Source of the DNA: Laguncularia racemosa
Lineage: Eukaryota; Streptophyta; Magnoliopsida; Myrtales; Combretaceae
Reading direction: 5' to 3'
Assembly: GCA_037954665.1 (NCBI GenBank)
Contig: JBBMOL010000082.1
Coordinates: 620,001 to 684,000 of the forward strand
DNA length: 64,000 bases
In this document: positions 22,576 through 33,259 of the stretch, in pieces
Layout: every line of letters begins with the position of its first letter
How positions within the stretch are numbered: the first letter of the stretch is position 1
Notes under the pieces: model-generated
The model's database searches: none
Seen by the model: the letters and a program-made list of their open reading frames with translations, nothing else
Told to the model about the DNA's origin: nothing
Program-made: the position numbers and the translations under genes

Positions 22576-22615
22576 ACATCCCCACAGTTGAACTTTTGCT
22601 TGTCCTCAAGCAAAA
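22576..22615 (-). promoter_or_regulatory. E2 polypurine tract and adjacent AGGA-loop hairpin
   Basis: On the minus strand a 9-bp perfect stem (TTTTGCTTG with CAAGCAAAA, loop AGGA) is followed by CTGTGGGGATG abutting the 3' LTR. The purine tract primes plus-strand DNA. A second hairpin-plus-tract module lies at 23548-23587 and a third in E1 at 765-804. Confidence 0.7.
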
Positions 22616-23862
22616 TAATTGATTTAAACAAGAGAAATCCATCATTAAACTTCTGGTGCCCATTGTTCTGATCATACTGAAATTTGTAACTAGTATATCT
22701 AGTTGAAATTTAGTAGTTAATCTAAATACAACAGATTTTTAATCCCAGTGTTTAACAATAAAAAATAATACTTAGTCCCTAAAGAAAAACATTCATTTAA
22801 ACTTCATTGGTTATTAGCAAGTATAATCTCCCTCAATTTTACTCCTATAAACAAGATAACAAGATGTGAAAGCATATGGTATCCATTTTTACCTAGAATT
22901 TCTCCCTTTTTTTTTTATTTGCCTTAATTGACAGCGGAGTGAGACTTCACTCTTCTGAGGGACCAAAGCTCGCCCATGTCAACCTGGCTTTCATTAAGGT
23001 ACTAAATTTTTGCCTTTCCGCCCTTCTCGTTATTGTGAGTTCATTGAGTCGGCACATCCTAGGCTCATCGCCTAAGTGACCAGGTTTTAAAGGGACCCCT
23101 ACGAACTCTTCCTCACACTAACATTTAAGATTGGATACTCGTAACTTACTTTCCTAAGTGATTGGAGTAAAGGCTCTTTTTTTTTTTTTTAAGGGATACT
23201 AAGTAAAATATTTCCTTTACCTCTTTCACTAGGTGTTAAGGTATTCTCAAAGAAATTTCAAGAGAGATTTATCCTAACCAATTTTTCCTTAAAGTAAACT
23301 TGTTTGTTTTTTTCAACTTAAGGACTCAATCTCAAGTTCAAAGGCTAAACATAGGGTAAACCCTGTTCTCTAGAGATTTTACTATTAAATTTTAACCATG
23401 TAAACTAGCCACAACAGTTGGCGAGTAGGGCACCAATCTAAGTCAATTTCAGGATTTCATTGATGATAAACACTTAAGGACATAAATAAAGCATGGGATT
23501 TGTAAGCTCATGATGTGTGCAATCATTATACTTCTACATTTATAATCCCTTCCCCATACTTAAATTGGACAATGTCCTCATTGTTCCTAATATAGCACAA
23601 AATTAAGGAAAAGGATATCAATGCAAAAATTGAAATACTGGTACTTCCTTGGTGTAGAATTGTTCATCAGGAAGAAAATTCCTCCCAAAATGTCTGTCAT
23701 CCTTGAAGTGTCTTGAATGGACCGGCGGCTCTTATCTAGCCTTGAATTTTTTTTTTTTTTTGGAACGAAATTAAAACACTAGTGTATATACTTATTGAGC
23801 ATGGGCTGCCTCCCATGAAGCGCTTAGCATATAGTCGCTAGCCCGACTTTTCCAGTTCAAGT
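22616..23862 (-). other. E2 3' noncoding region
   Basis: No gene is seen. It resembles E1 1-1080. A second AGGA-loop hairpin (23567-23587, one bulge) next to a purine tract (23548-23562) lies about 1 kb before the LTR. In many Athila elements an envelope-like frame occupies this place; none is readable here. Confidence 0.6.
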
Positions 23863-24422
23863 TCACGAATCTCCTAAATCCACAATTGTGGCATTTCTAT
23901 CAACATGTTCCCCTTCATAGTAATGTTTGAGAAGATAACCGTTTACCTTGAAAGTACGGTTGTCTTCTGCCTTCAACTCAACTGCACCATAAGGAAACAC
24001 ATTAACAATTTCAAATGGTCCAGACCATCGTGATTTCAACTTACCTAGGAATAGCTTCAATCGAGAGTTGTACAATAAGACTCTTTGACCAGGCAAGAAC
24101 TCTCGCTGTAAGATGTTCTTATCATGCCATCGCTTTGCTCTCTCCTTGTAAATTCTCGCATTTTCATATGCTTTCTCTCTCATCTCAGCCATTTGATTCA
24201 ATTGGAGCAACCTCTTTTCACCTGCAGCTTGCAACTCAAAGTTAAGGTATTTTATGGCCTAGTATGCCTTGTGCTCAAGCTCTACGGGTAGGTGACATGA
24301 TTTACCATAAACAATCTTGTAGGGGGACATTCCAATAGGTGTTTTAAAAGCTGTTCTATAAGCCCACAATGCATCATCAAGTTTTAAAGACCAATCCTTT
24401 CGGGATGCATTGGCAGTTTTCT
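23863..24422 (-). pseudogene. E2 integrase C-terminal part, out of frame
   Basis: The open part (23863-24234) shows WHDKNILQREFLPGQRVLLY and SRWSGPFEIVNVFPYGAVEL, the usual C-terminal DNA-binding region of Athila integrase. Upstream to 24422 the frame continues with integrase content but contains one TAG near 24260. A frameshift near 24490 separates it from the main pol frame. Confidence 0.75.
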
Positions 24423-27400
24423 CTAAGATTCGCTTAATTTCCCTATTGGATACCTCAACATGTCCACATGTTTGTAGATGATAAGGGGTGCAATTTTGTG
24501 AGTAACTCCATATTTTAATAATAATTTCTCAAATTGCCTGTTACAAAAATGTGTTCCCCTATCACTTATTATAGCTCTAGGTACCCCAAATCTTGAAAAT
24601 ATATTCTTTTTCAAAAATTTAATGACAACCCTGCTGTCATTAGTTTGTAGAGCAACTGCCTCTACCCATTTCGAAACATAATCAACAGCTAAAAGAATAT
24701 ATTTGCTTGAAAATGATGAGGGAAAAGGACCCATAAAGTCGATTCCCCAAACGTCAAAAAGTTCAATTACAAGTATATTATTTTGTGGTAATTCATGTCT
24801 TCTTGAAATATTGCCAGTCCTTTGGCATTGAGCACAAGTCATAATGAAGTTCCTGCAATCATGAAACAAACTGGGCCAATAAAATCCGCAAGATAAAATT
24901 TTTGCTGCCGTTTTTTCCATACCAAAGTGACCTCCTACCTCTCTAGAATGACAATGCTGTATAATGCTAAGCTGTTCACTTTCAAGTACGCATCGTCTAA
25001 TTATTTGGTCAGCACAATTTTTAAAGAGATATGGTTCATCCCAAAAATAAAACTTCACATCATGTAAAAATTTCTTTTTCTGTTGGTAGGATAAACCATA
25101 TGGAGTGATTTTGCTAACCAAATAATTAACGATATCAGCATACCAAGGTAATCCTTGAACTTCTACTACATGCAATTGTTCATCAGGGAACTTTTCATTA
25201 ATAGGTGAAAAAAAATTAGATTCCAGACGGGATAAATGATCAGCCACCACATTTTCAGTTCCCTTCTTATCTTTAATTTCCAGGTTAAATTCTTGCAGTA
25301 GTAGAATCCATCGAATTAACCTAGGTTTAGCATTAGCTTTAGCAAATAAATACTTAAGGGCAGTATGGTCAGTATATACTATGATTTTAGAACCTATTAG
25401 GTAAGGCCGGAATTTATCGCATGCAAATATAACTGCTAAAAGTTCTTTTTCAGTTGTGGCATAATTCCTTTGGGCCTCATTTAAGGTTCTACTTGCATAG
25501 TATATTACATGAAATGACTTATCTTTTCTTTGCCCAAGTACCGCTCCAACAACATAGTCACTGGCATCGCACATCAACTCGAAGGGAAGCTCCCAATCAG
25601 GTGCAACCATCACTGGTGCAGTAGTGAGCTTCTCCTTCAATCGATTAAATGCCTGCAAACAATTATCATCAAAAATAAAGGCAGAATCTTTTTCTAGTAA
25701 ATTACAAAGAGGTCTTGAGATTTTAGAGAAGTCCCTGATAAATCTCCTGTAGAAGCCAGCATGTCGCAAGAAGCTTTTGATTCCTTTCATTGTAGTAGGT
25801 GGTGGTAGCTTCTCTATCACCTCTACTTTTGCCCAGTCAACCTCAATTCCCTGCTTAGATACTTTGTGCCCTAAGACTATTCCCTCTCTTACCATGAAAT
25901 GGCATTTTTCCCAATTAAGAAGCAAATTAGTTTCCTTGCATCTCTTAAGCACACATCCTAAATTTGTTAGACATGTTTCGAATGACTTCCCAAAAACAGA
26001 AAAATCATCCATGAATATTTCAATGAAATTTTCTATCATGTCAGAAAATATGGACATCATGCATCTTTGAAATGTAGCGGGTGCATTACAAAGACCAAAG
26101 GGCATTCTCCTAAAAGCAAATGTGCCATAGGGACAAGTAAAGGTGGTTTTCTCCTGGTCCTCGGGTGCTATATGGATTTGATTGTAACCAGAATAACCAT
26201 CTAAAAAGCAGTAATAATCATGCCCTACAAGTTTTTCTAACATCTGATCTATAAAAGGGAGGAGGAAATGATCTTTGCGGGTAGCAACATTCAGTTTTCT
26301 ATAGTCTATACAAACTCTCCAACCAGTTACAATGCGAGTGGGAATTAATTCATTAGCCTCATTTTGTACTACAGTCATACCACCTTTTTTTGGTACAACT
26401 TGGACAGGACTAACCCATTTACTATCAGAAATTGGAAAAATAATGCCTGCATCTAACAATTTAAGAACTTCTTTTTTTACAACTTCCTTAAGAGTTGGGT
26501 TAAGTCTTCTTTGTGGTTGTACTGTAGGTTTACACTCAGCTTCAAGAAATATCCTATGAGTACAAATTGAAGGGCTAATTCCCTTAATATCAGCAATGGT
26601 CCACTCGATAGCTTCCTTATGTTCTCTTAGAACATCCAAAAGTTGTTGCTCTTGATCACCTGTCAAAGAAGAAGAAATGATTATTAGCAAAGTATCATTT
26701 GTTCCAAGATAAGCATACTTTAAATGACTAGGCAAAGGTTTAAGTTCAAGCACCGGGGGTTGTGTCAATGACGGCATCGGTTTCTTCTCAATGGTGCCCA
26801 ACTCCTTATAGTGTCGAGTCTTTAATTCATAAACTTGTTCAGTATGTTCTTCTTGGGGTTCATCCTCATCATCACTCCAATTATCTAAATCCCTAAAGAC
26901 TGACTCCATCGTGTCCACACCTACATTCTCTTCCATGAACTCAAAGGAAAGCTTATCAACACTATCAATAGTGTAACAGGATTTACAGTCATCAAATTTC
27001 TTTGTAGCCTCATACACATTAAACGTGACTTGTTCATCCATAACTCTCAAAGTAAGCTTACCTTGTTCCACATTAATCAATGCCTTACCTGTTGCTAGGA
27101 ATGGTCTTCCTAAGATCATGGGTACCTCTCTATCTTCTTCCATTTCTAAGACTATAAAGTCAACTGGAAAGATGAATTTGTCCACTTTTACTAGGACATT
27201 CTCCACTATACCCTTTGGGTACTTGACACTTCTATCCGCAAGTTGTAAGGTGACGTGCGTCTCCTTACATTCTCCAAGTCCTAGTTTTCTGAAAATGGAC
27301 AGAGGCATTAAATTTATACTTGCACCAGAATCTATAAGTACTTTATCAAAATGAAAATTACCAATAGTGCAAGGAACAGTAAAACTTCCCTGATCTCTTT

Positions 27401-27449
27401 TTGTTTTCTTGGCAAATTGGATAAATTCTTTTATAAGATCATAGAACAT
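24423..27449 (-). CDS. E2 Pol: protease, reverse transcriptase, RNase H, integrase
   Basis: 1008 codons. The protease has D-S-G at residues 40-42 (LIDSGASINLMP) and ILGRPFL near 112. The reverse transcriptase has WRVCIDYRKLN near 378, FLDGYSGYNQI near 415, FGLCNAPATF near 451 and the catalytic FMDD at 479-482. RNase H follows (MCDASDYVVGAVLG, then ATTEKELLAVIFA). Integrase has an H-H-C-C zinc region (GGHFGMEKTAAKI, TCAQCQR) and core aspartates in WGIDFMGPF and ISDRGTHF. The frame goes wrong shortly after this, before the third acidic residue. The first ATG comes from a frameshift at the gag/pol joint, so this is the body of a Gag-Pol fusion rather than a separate gene. The active-site residues visible are intact. 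Confidence 0.9.
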   Translation of the reverse strand: MFYDLIKEFIQFAKKTKRDQGSFTVPCTIGNFHFDKVLIDSGASINLMPLSIFRKLGLGECKETHVTLQLADRSVKYPKGIVENVLVKVDKFIFPVDFIVLEMEEDREVPMILGRPFLATGKALINVEQGKLTLRVMDEQVTFNVYEATKKFDDCKSCYTIDSVDKLSFEFMEENVGVDTMESVFRDLDNWSDDEDEPQEEHTEQVYELKTRHYKELGTIEKKPMPSLTQPPVLELKPLPSHLKYAYLGTNDTLLIIISSSLTGDQEQQLLDVLREHKEAIEWTIADIKGISPSICTHRIFLEAECKPTVQPQRRLNPTLKEVVKKEVLKLLDAGIIFPISDSKWVSPVQVVPKKGGMTVVQNEANELIPTRIVTGWRVCIDYRKLNVATRKDHFLLPFIDQMLEKLVGHDYYCFLDGYSGYNQIHIAPEDQEKTTFTCPYGTFAFRRMPFGLCNAPATFQRCMMSIFSDMIENFIEIFMDDFSVFGKSFETCLTNLGCVLKRCKETNLLLNWEKCHFMVREGIVLGHKVSKQGIEVDWAKVEVIEKLPPPTTMKGIKSFLRHAGFYRRFIRDFSKISRPLCNLLEKDSAFIFDDNCLQAFNRLKEKLTTAPVMVAPDWELPFELMCDASDYVVGAVLGQRKDKSFHVIYYASRTLNEAQRNYATTEKELLAVIFACDKFRPYLIGSKIIVYTDHTALKYLFAKANAKPRLIRWILLLQEFNLEIKDKKGTENVVADHLSRLESNFFSPINEKFPDEQLHVVEVQGLPWYADIVNYLVSKITPYGLSYQQKKKFLHDVKFYFWDEPYLFKNCADQIIRRCVLESEQLSIIQHCHSREVGGHFGMEKTAAKILSCGFYWPSLFHDCRNFIMTCAQCQRTGNISRRHELPQNNILVIELFDVWGIDFMGPFPSSFSSKYILLAVDYVSKWVEAVALQTNDSRVVIKFLKKNIFSRFGVPRAIISDRGTHFCNRQFEKLLLKYGVTHKIAPLIIYKHVDMLRYPIGKLSES

Positions 27450-27961
27450 TCCCTTGTAAGCATCACTGGTTCATTCCCTTCAATCTTCCTCTTCTTTGTG
27501 AGTAAATCCTTCATGAACCTAGCATATGATGGCATCTGCTGAAGTGCCTCTGCAAAAGGAATGTTAATTTGCAATTTTTTAAAGACTTCTAAAAATTTAG
27601 CAAATTGTGAATCTAATTGCTGTTGCTTCAGCCTTCTTGGGAAAGGAATAGGAGGAACATATGCTTGCACTTTTGGTGAATTTTTCTTTGGTTCCTCTTC
27701 CTTTTGTTTCCTTTTATCTTTCTCTAGGTTAACTTCCTCTTCCTCAAGTTTCTTATCAACCAATTCCTTACCACTTCTTAGCATAATAGCATTTACACCC
27801 TTAGGATTCTGCTCAGTATTACTAGGTAAAGACCTAGATGGTCTATTACTTAACTGTTGAGACATTTGACTAAGCTGATTTTCAAGATTCCTAATGGTGG
27901 CTTGTTGATTTTGCAACATTGTGTCAGTCTTCTGCATATAACTTATCATGAGTTCTTCCAT
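27431..27961 (-). CDS. E2 Gag C-terminal segment
   Basis: Same frame as the gag above it, after a TAG at 27968-27970. It contains a coiled-coil-like start (QQATIRNLENQLSQMSQQLS), a charged Lys/Glu stretch and the conserved end SYARFMKDLLTKKRKIEG that precedes protease in Athila elements. It ends at a frameshift just before the protease. Confidence 0.8.
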   Translation of the reverse strand: MEELMISYMQKTDTMLQNQQATIRNLENQLSQMSQQLSNRPSRSLPSNTEQNPKGVNAIMLRSGKELVDKKLEEEEVNLEKDKRKQKEEEPKKNSPKVQAYVPPIPFPRRLKQQQLDSQFAKFLEVFKKLQINIPFAEALQQMPSYARFMKDLLTKKRKIEGNEPVMLTRECSMIL

Positions 27962-27967
27962 TTTAGA

Positions 27968-29143
27968 CTAACCTTGCTGAGAAGAGGTATTATGATTAGG
28001 ATATTGTTGATGGGGAGTATTATGATTAAGACCTTGCTTTTGAAATCCAGGGGGTTTAAGTGCATTGTTATCATTTCTCCATGAGAAAATTGGATGATTA
28101 CGCCACCCTGGATTGTAGGTGTTTGAATAAGGTCCTTGATTTCCTCTTTGGAAATTGCTGACAAAATTTACTTGCTCTCCATGGGATGAGGAGGAAAAGT
28201 TTCCAGATGGGCACTCAAGAGTTGAGTGTGGTCTTGAGCATAACTCACAATAAGAAATTTGATTAACATTAAAAGATGGTGTGGAGGTGAGTTTACTTAC
28301 CTGAGCGGTAAGAGCAGAAATCTGAGCTGTTAAGGTGTCCATGTCATTGACAGATGCTACTTTAGACTTACCTCTTTCATGTTGCCAATTATGTGCACTA
28401 GAGGCCATTTCATCTATCAAAGCACTAGCCTCTTCATATGTCTTACTCATTAGTGCACCACCAGAAGCAGCATCTACTAGAGATCTCAATGTATCATCTA
28501 AACTGAGATAGAATATCTCAATAAGGAGATTATCTGGTAATCCATGATGGGGGAATTTTCTAATTGCCTCCTTGAATCTTTCCCATGCTTCATACAGTGG
28601 TTCACCACTAAACTTAGTGAAGTTTGTGATGTCATTTCTTAACCTAGCAGTTCTAGCAGGTGGAAAAAATCTCCTTAAAAATTTAGATGAGAGATCAACC
28701 CAAGTGGTTACAGAGTCTTGTGGCAATGAATTGTACCAAGCCCTAGCTTTTTCTCTAAGTGAAAACGGAAAAAGTTGTAGCCTAATTACATCATCAGATA
28801 CATTAGTCATTTTCACTGTATTACAATATTGAAGAAATACTGCAATATGCTCATCAGGACTCTCATTTGGATATCCTCCAAATTGATTTGATTGAACCAT
28901 TTGAACGAGTGCTGGTTTTAATTCAAAATTTTTAGCCTGAATTGTTGGTCTTCTTATTGCAGGACCTGAAACAACAGGTATCGTGTATTCCTGAAGTGCT
29001 CTACCAACACCCTGAATCCGATTGTTGTTCTCATCTGCCATGTTCTCTTCTTCCTTTCTTCTCTGCTCTCTTCTAAGTTGTCGCAAGGTGTGTTCTATCT
29101 TAAGATTAATTGGTAGAAGTTCAGCACTTCTACTCTTACGCAT
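27968..29143 (-). CDS. E2 Gag
   Basis: 391 codons ending at a TAG that interrupts an otherwise continuous gag frame. The retrotransposon gag domain is clear (LFPFSLREKARAWYNSLP, then EPLYEAWERFKEAIRKFP). A zinc-knuckle-like C-X2-C-X3-H-X4-C follows (CELCSRPHSTLEC), and then an Asn/Gln-rich tail. The protein would assemble the particle. The start at 29143 is the first ATG after the primer site and begins MRKSRSAELLPINLKIEHTL. Confidence 0.9.
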   Translation of the reverse strand: MRKSRSAELLPINLKIEHTLRQLRREQRRKEEENMADENNNRIQGVGRALQEYTIPVVSGPAIRRPTIQAKNFELKPALVQMVQSNQFGGYPNESPDEHIAVFLQYCNTVKMTNVSDDVIRLQLFPFSLREKARAWYNSLPQDSVTTWVDLSSKFLRRFFPPARTARLRNDITNFTKFSGEPLYEAWERFKEAIRKFPHHGLPDNLLIEIFYLSLDDTLRSLVDAASGGALMSKTYEEASALIDEMASSAHNWQHERGKSKVASVNDMDTLTAQISALTAQVSKLTSTPSFNVNQISYCELCSRPHSTLECPSGNFSSSSHGEQVNFVSNFQRGNQGPYSNTYNPGWRNHPIFSWRNDNNALKPPGFQKQGLNHNTPHQQYPNHNTSSQQG

Positions 29144-29260
29144 AAAAAGAACCTCAAAGAGAACAGGAAACGATCACACAATGAAAAAAATAAAATTAAA
29201 TAACAAAATAATTGCACCTAAATTAACAATAGAATCTGAAGATGGTCTAATATTAATCAA

Positions 29261-29278
29261 TCCCCGGCAACAGCGCCA
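29261..29278 (-). promoter_or_regulatory. E2 primer-binding site, tRNA-Asp
   Basis: tccccggcaacagcgcca on the plus strand matches the 3' end of plant tRNA-Asp with one difference, six bases inside the 5' LTR. Confidence 0.9.
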
Positions 29279-29284
29279 AAAACT

Positions 29285-30817
29285 TGATCCACGCAAAAAG
29301 AGATATAAAATGAGTGTGAATAAATACCGGCAAGTGTACCAGATCGGATCAAGTAATATAGTGAGAGAAGAGTGTCGAACCACGAAGATTGATTAAGTAA
29401 TAGACCTTTATCAATTTCTACTATTATTTAGGCAATGATATTTGATGAGAATTAAATGCTTAAAAAGAGAATTGTGTTTGAAAAATGATGAATTGATGAT
29501 GGGAAATAGAATCCACCCTAATTCTACTAATCATATTGCCTTCATGTTATAATAACTCATAGCTATATGGATTTTCACAAGAAATTAACAAAACCTTAAT
29601 CCTTTATCAAGTGTTAAAGTAATGTTACCTCAATTTAATTTAATAGCTCCCGCTAATTCAAATCAAATGAGGATTCTAATTCACAATCATAAATTTTCCA
29701 ATTATATGATTGCCTAATATCTTTAAAATAATTTCTCCTAATCCCTTAGTGAAAAAATTAATAAAAATATTGCATGAAACACTTAGGTCAATTTCTAATA
29801 AAATTCAATAACGCTGCTTCCACATGAATTATTAAATCTTACTTAGGAATTCCTGATAAAACCTAAATTTCTCTTTTGAGTCATTTACATTTCTATGCAT
29901 TGATTTCAATTACAAAATACAATTCATAGCAGGACTTCTTATATGAAAATTCCGCATATCTACATTTCCTATAACATGAATACAATGATCATTTTAATTT
30001 GAATTATGGCTTCATCATGTTTCCCACAAGGATGATTTAGAACATTATAGTATGAATGTAAAAACAATTGAAATAAATAGATGCAATGGAATTCATATTG
30101 AACAACAAGAATAAACTAATAAATAGCATAAAAGAAAATAAAGTAAATGAAACAATAGCTATAATCTTCAAGAACTTCAATCTTCTAAAATGATTCCTCG
30201 AATTCTTCAATTGAAAGCAAACTTCAGCAACATAACTTTCTTTCTTCAAACTAAAAATTAGAATAACATGAAATGTAAAGGAATTAAAGAAAATATAAAA
30301 TCCTAAAGTTTCTAAGGGAATTCTAATAATTTCAAAGAAAGACATATGATGCTAAACAAAGAATCAAAACAAAAGAATTCTAAAACAAAAGGGGATGCTT
30401 CCAAGCTTCACACAAGGGGCCTATTTATAGATCCAAAGAGGAGGGGGATAAGCTTGATCTGATGAGGAGTTGAGTCAGCAAATTAATTAAGATACAATTT
30501 TGGAGAGATTTTCGCAATGGATATCCGGGGAGTAATGAAGGCCGGCTCAAGGCCGGCTTTAATGCTTTTTGAGGCCGGTTTAATATAGGCCGACTCAAGG
30601 CCGGCCTAAGGCCGGCGGCCTTCCGTGCAATCCTCCGCTCGCTTCTTCAATTTTGTAAAAAACTCCTCCAATTAACTTGTATTTTACTTTTGGGTCCTCA
30701 AAACCTGAATTTTCAGAATAAACACCATTAAATATTATTTCTTTATATTTTCTTATAATATTGAAATAAATTTAATATAAGTCCAAAAGAAACTATAAGT
30801 ATAATGTGATCTTATCA
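29285..30817 (-). repeat. E2 5' LTR
   Basis: 1533 bp. TATA box on the minus strand at 30421-30430; a shortened GGCCGGC array at 30537-30630. Ends TGATCC...TTATCA. Confidence 0.95.
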
Positions 30818-30920
30818 GCTATGTGGGAATTAGAAGTAGAAATGAGGAAGAAGTATCTATAACTCTTCTAAAATCAGGTTCTTTCAAAGATGAAAGTTTT
30901 ATAGGGGGAGGAGGGGGAAA
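30818..30920 (+). pseudogene. E3 integrase tail and polypurine tract
   Basis: The integrase C-terminal frame resumes after the E2 target duplication, then a purine tract gggggaggagggggaaa (30904-30920) abuts the 3' LTR. Confidence 0.8.
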
Positions 30921-32800
30921 TGTAATACCTAAAAGTATTATTTATTTATTTATGTAATATATGTATTATCACAAAGAGCAAAGGATGAGGATGTAACTTT
31001 AGAAAGTTTGAAGGGATAATTTGGACACTTCACACAAAGGATATAAATACTGAAATTAGCCTAAAGAGCCTCCTTTGTCATTTGAGCAGTGAAATAGAAT
31101 TCACAAAGGATAGACACTTCCTATGAGAAACCCTAGGATAATGAAAGGAAAAAGGAGTGAATCCATTCTAAGTATGTGAGGTAAGGATCTTTATACAAAT
31201 TCTAAATTATGTTAGTGGAATTGGACTTCATGATTATCATGTGTGCATCAAGACTCGAGATTTGAGAAGGGATAATACAAGAATAGAGAATCAACGACTC
31301 AAAGTTGTGATTTGTGGAATTGTTGATGTCAGTACGAAATCCCTATAATCTAAATGCCATTATGTATTTTAGAGATATAATTAAGCTTAGGAATAAAGAG
31401 GTTTGAGTGTTAGAAAGTTTAAAGTAAAAGAAATAAGATTCGTGGAAATTGGCAAGGGTAACATGACCTACCAACACAGTCTTGTTTTGACTATGTTGAA
31501 TTTGAAAGGTACACCGAGATATACACGACCTCCTAATACGGTCATGTTTTGGCTAAGTTTAGTTAAGGGTGACACAACCACCCAACAAAGTCTTGTTTAG
31601 ACCGTGTTGAGTGTGGAAGTTGCATTGAGAGATACATGGCCTCTTAACATGGTCGTGTTTCAACTGTGTTGAGTCAAGGGTAACACGACCTCTTAATACT
31701 GTCGTATTTCAACTGTGTTAAATGAAGAAGAACATTACCTCCTAACACGATCATGTTCCAACCATGTTAAAACCAAATTTTACACTGAAAGATACACGAC
31801 TCCTAACACGGCCGTACTTTAGCTCGTTTTGAGAAATATGGTCCCTAACATAACTATGTTGAATAAAGTATAAGTTAATTATATATTTACTTAACTTCAA
31901 ATTAAACTAATATCTATGCAACCTAGATAGCTAGTAAGGCCCTAGAGAAATTAAATGAATAAAATTTAGTGAAATAAGAGAACGATATTGATCTTAGATT
32001 AAGTATTAAGTAGAGCTTGTTGATTGAACATATTTCAACTTAGCTTACATCAAAGTTCAAGAAGTGCTTAAGGCTAGGATTTAAGGTACGTGTAAATTCT
32101 GTGATGATTTGTGCTTGCTTAAGATAGTTTATGTATTAAACTTGATTTAACTAGGTGAATTGGTTTAAGTGATTAAGTTATATGTTATATGCTCTTGGCT
32201 TGGCCCAGGGGCCCATAGTGGCAGATCCTTAAGGAGCACCCCAATGATCCTTGTATGATGTTGTCCCTAGTGGAATTGTGCTTAGAAATGATTTAGGTTA
32301 AATGTTGATTAAGTGGTTTAAGTGGACATAGGTATAGGGCCCATAGTGGTAGTTCCCATTACTTGCGGCTCGTAGTGGCAGTTCCCATCACCAGGTTTAA
32401 GTGTACATGGGTATAGGGCCTATAGCAATAGTTCCCACTACTAAGTTTAAGGATTAAGGGATCATAGGTGTGGAGCCCGTTGTGGCAGTTCCCATCACCA
32501 AATCATGCTCCAGTGTGTTAAGTGTGTTAAGGGAGTCATTAGTCCCCTATTAATGCTTGTGGTCCTAAATGTATTAAGGAAATGTTTGTTTGTTTCTAAG
32601 TATTGCATAACATATGTAACACTTGTTCATGTTTGTACATATGTATGTGTTTGTGTTATATATACTGGGCATTAGCTCACCCTTCGAGGAACCTTTTTTA
32701 GATGTAGGTATTGATGGAGACAAGAACCTAAAAGATGACTTAGGCTTGGGTGAGCCATAGAGAGAGGAAGACGAAGATTTCCATTATTATTATGGTGATT
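30921..32800 (+). repeat. E3 3' LTR, truncated
   Basis: Matches the 5' LTR from its TGTAATAC start, with the TATA box at 31042-31049 and the palindrome array at 31458-31860. Similarity stops at 'tatggtgatt' (32800), about 255 bp short of the LTR end, where an E4-type LTR remnant begins. Confidence 0.85.
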
Positions 32801-33259
32801 TCCACAAAGTAGGCGTGTTCCCCAATTGAATGTGAACCTTAATTGCATGTACAAGAACAAAATAAAATTCCAAAATCTTACTAGATATGACACACTAGTA
32901 GAATTGGAACAAGTTGCAATTGTTGATATTACTCACAACAATCCAAGTCCCACTCGCCACAATCCTTAAATTTGAATTGATAAGAGTGTTTTTAGTGAAA
33001 GAGAGAGACCCTTTTCATAGCAAAGAAGGTAGCAAAAACAATCATAAAAAACTGTCTTCTTGTTGTCTCTTTACAAGTATTTATACTAGTATCAAATAGG
33101 AAAAAATAACATAGTGTAAACGGTGAGACATGGTTGGTCTTCTAGGCTCCATTTTGGTCAAATTATGTAGCACATGGCTGGTCCTCTAAGTCCATTTTAG
33201 TTCAATATGGACCATTAATGATCCACAACCAAGTGCTAGTGTGTTCGATCTTCTTCCTG
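32801..33259 (-). repeat. Diverged E4-type LTR remnant
   Basis: Shares ordered words with the E4 LTRs: tagatatgacacactag, cactcgccacaat, and acaagtatttatactag as a TATA-like box. It is strongly diverged and bounded by E3 on the left and another LTR remnant on the right. Confidence 0.5.

Larger units (their letters stand above)
21005..30817 (-). mobile_element. E2: nearly complete young Athila-like retrotransposon
   Basis: 9813 bp with TG...CA ends, two LTRs that look nearly identical apart from a few indels (21005-22575 and 29285-30817), a tRNA-Asp primer site, gag-pol and a purine tract. A perfect 5-bp target duplication GCTAT flanks it (21000-21004 and 30818-30822). It lies inside the integrase of E3. 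Only one nonsense codon in gag, a frameshift at the gag/pol joint and a frameshift plus one stop in integrase spoil it. No envelope-like frame is seen between integrase and the 3' LTR. Confidence 0.95.
14214..32800 (+). mobile_element. E3: old Tekay/Del-like Ty3/gypsy element, split by E2
   Basis: The structure is 5' LTR 14214-16340, a degenerate tRNA-iMet primer site, gag, protease, reverse transcriptase, RNase H and integrase to 21004, then E2 (21005-30817), then the integrase tail, purine tract (30904-30920) and a 3' LTR from 30921 cut off at about 32800. The two LTRs differ strongly (more than a tenth of positions in the first 100 bases) and the coding region is full of stops, so E3 is much older than E2. 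The primer type and integrase end suggest the Tekay/Del group of chromoviruses; no clear chromodomain could be read. Confidence 0.85.

Noticed and set aside
22591..22615. Intrinsic (bacterial-type) terminator
   Set aside because: The hairpin plus T-rich flank looks terminator-like, but the setting is a plant LTR element and the structure is conserved next to the polypurine tract.
22616..23862. Envelope-like gene downstream of E2 pol
   Set aside because: No open frame of useful length or membrane-protein character is present.
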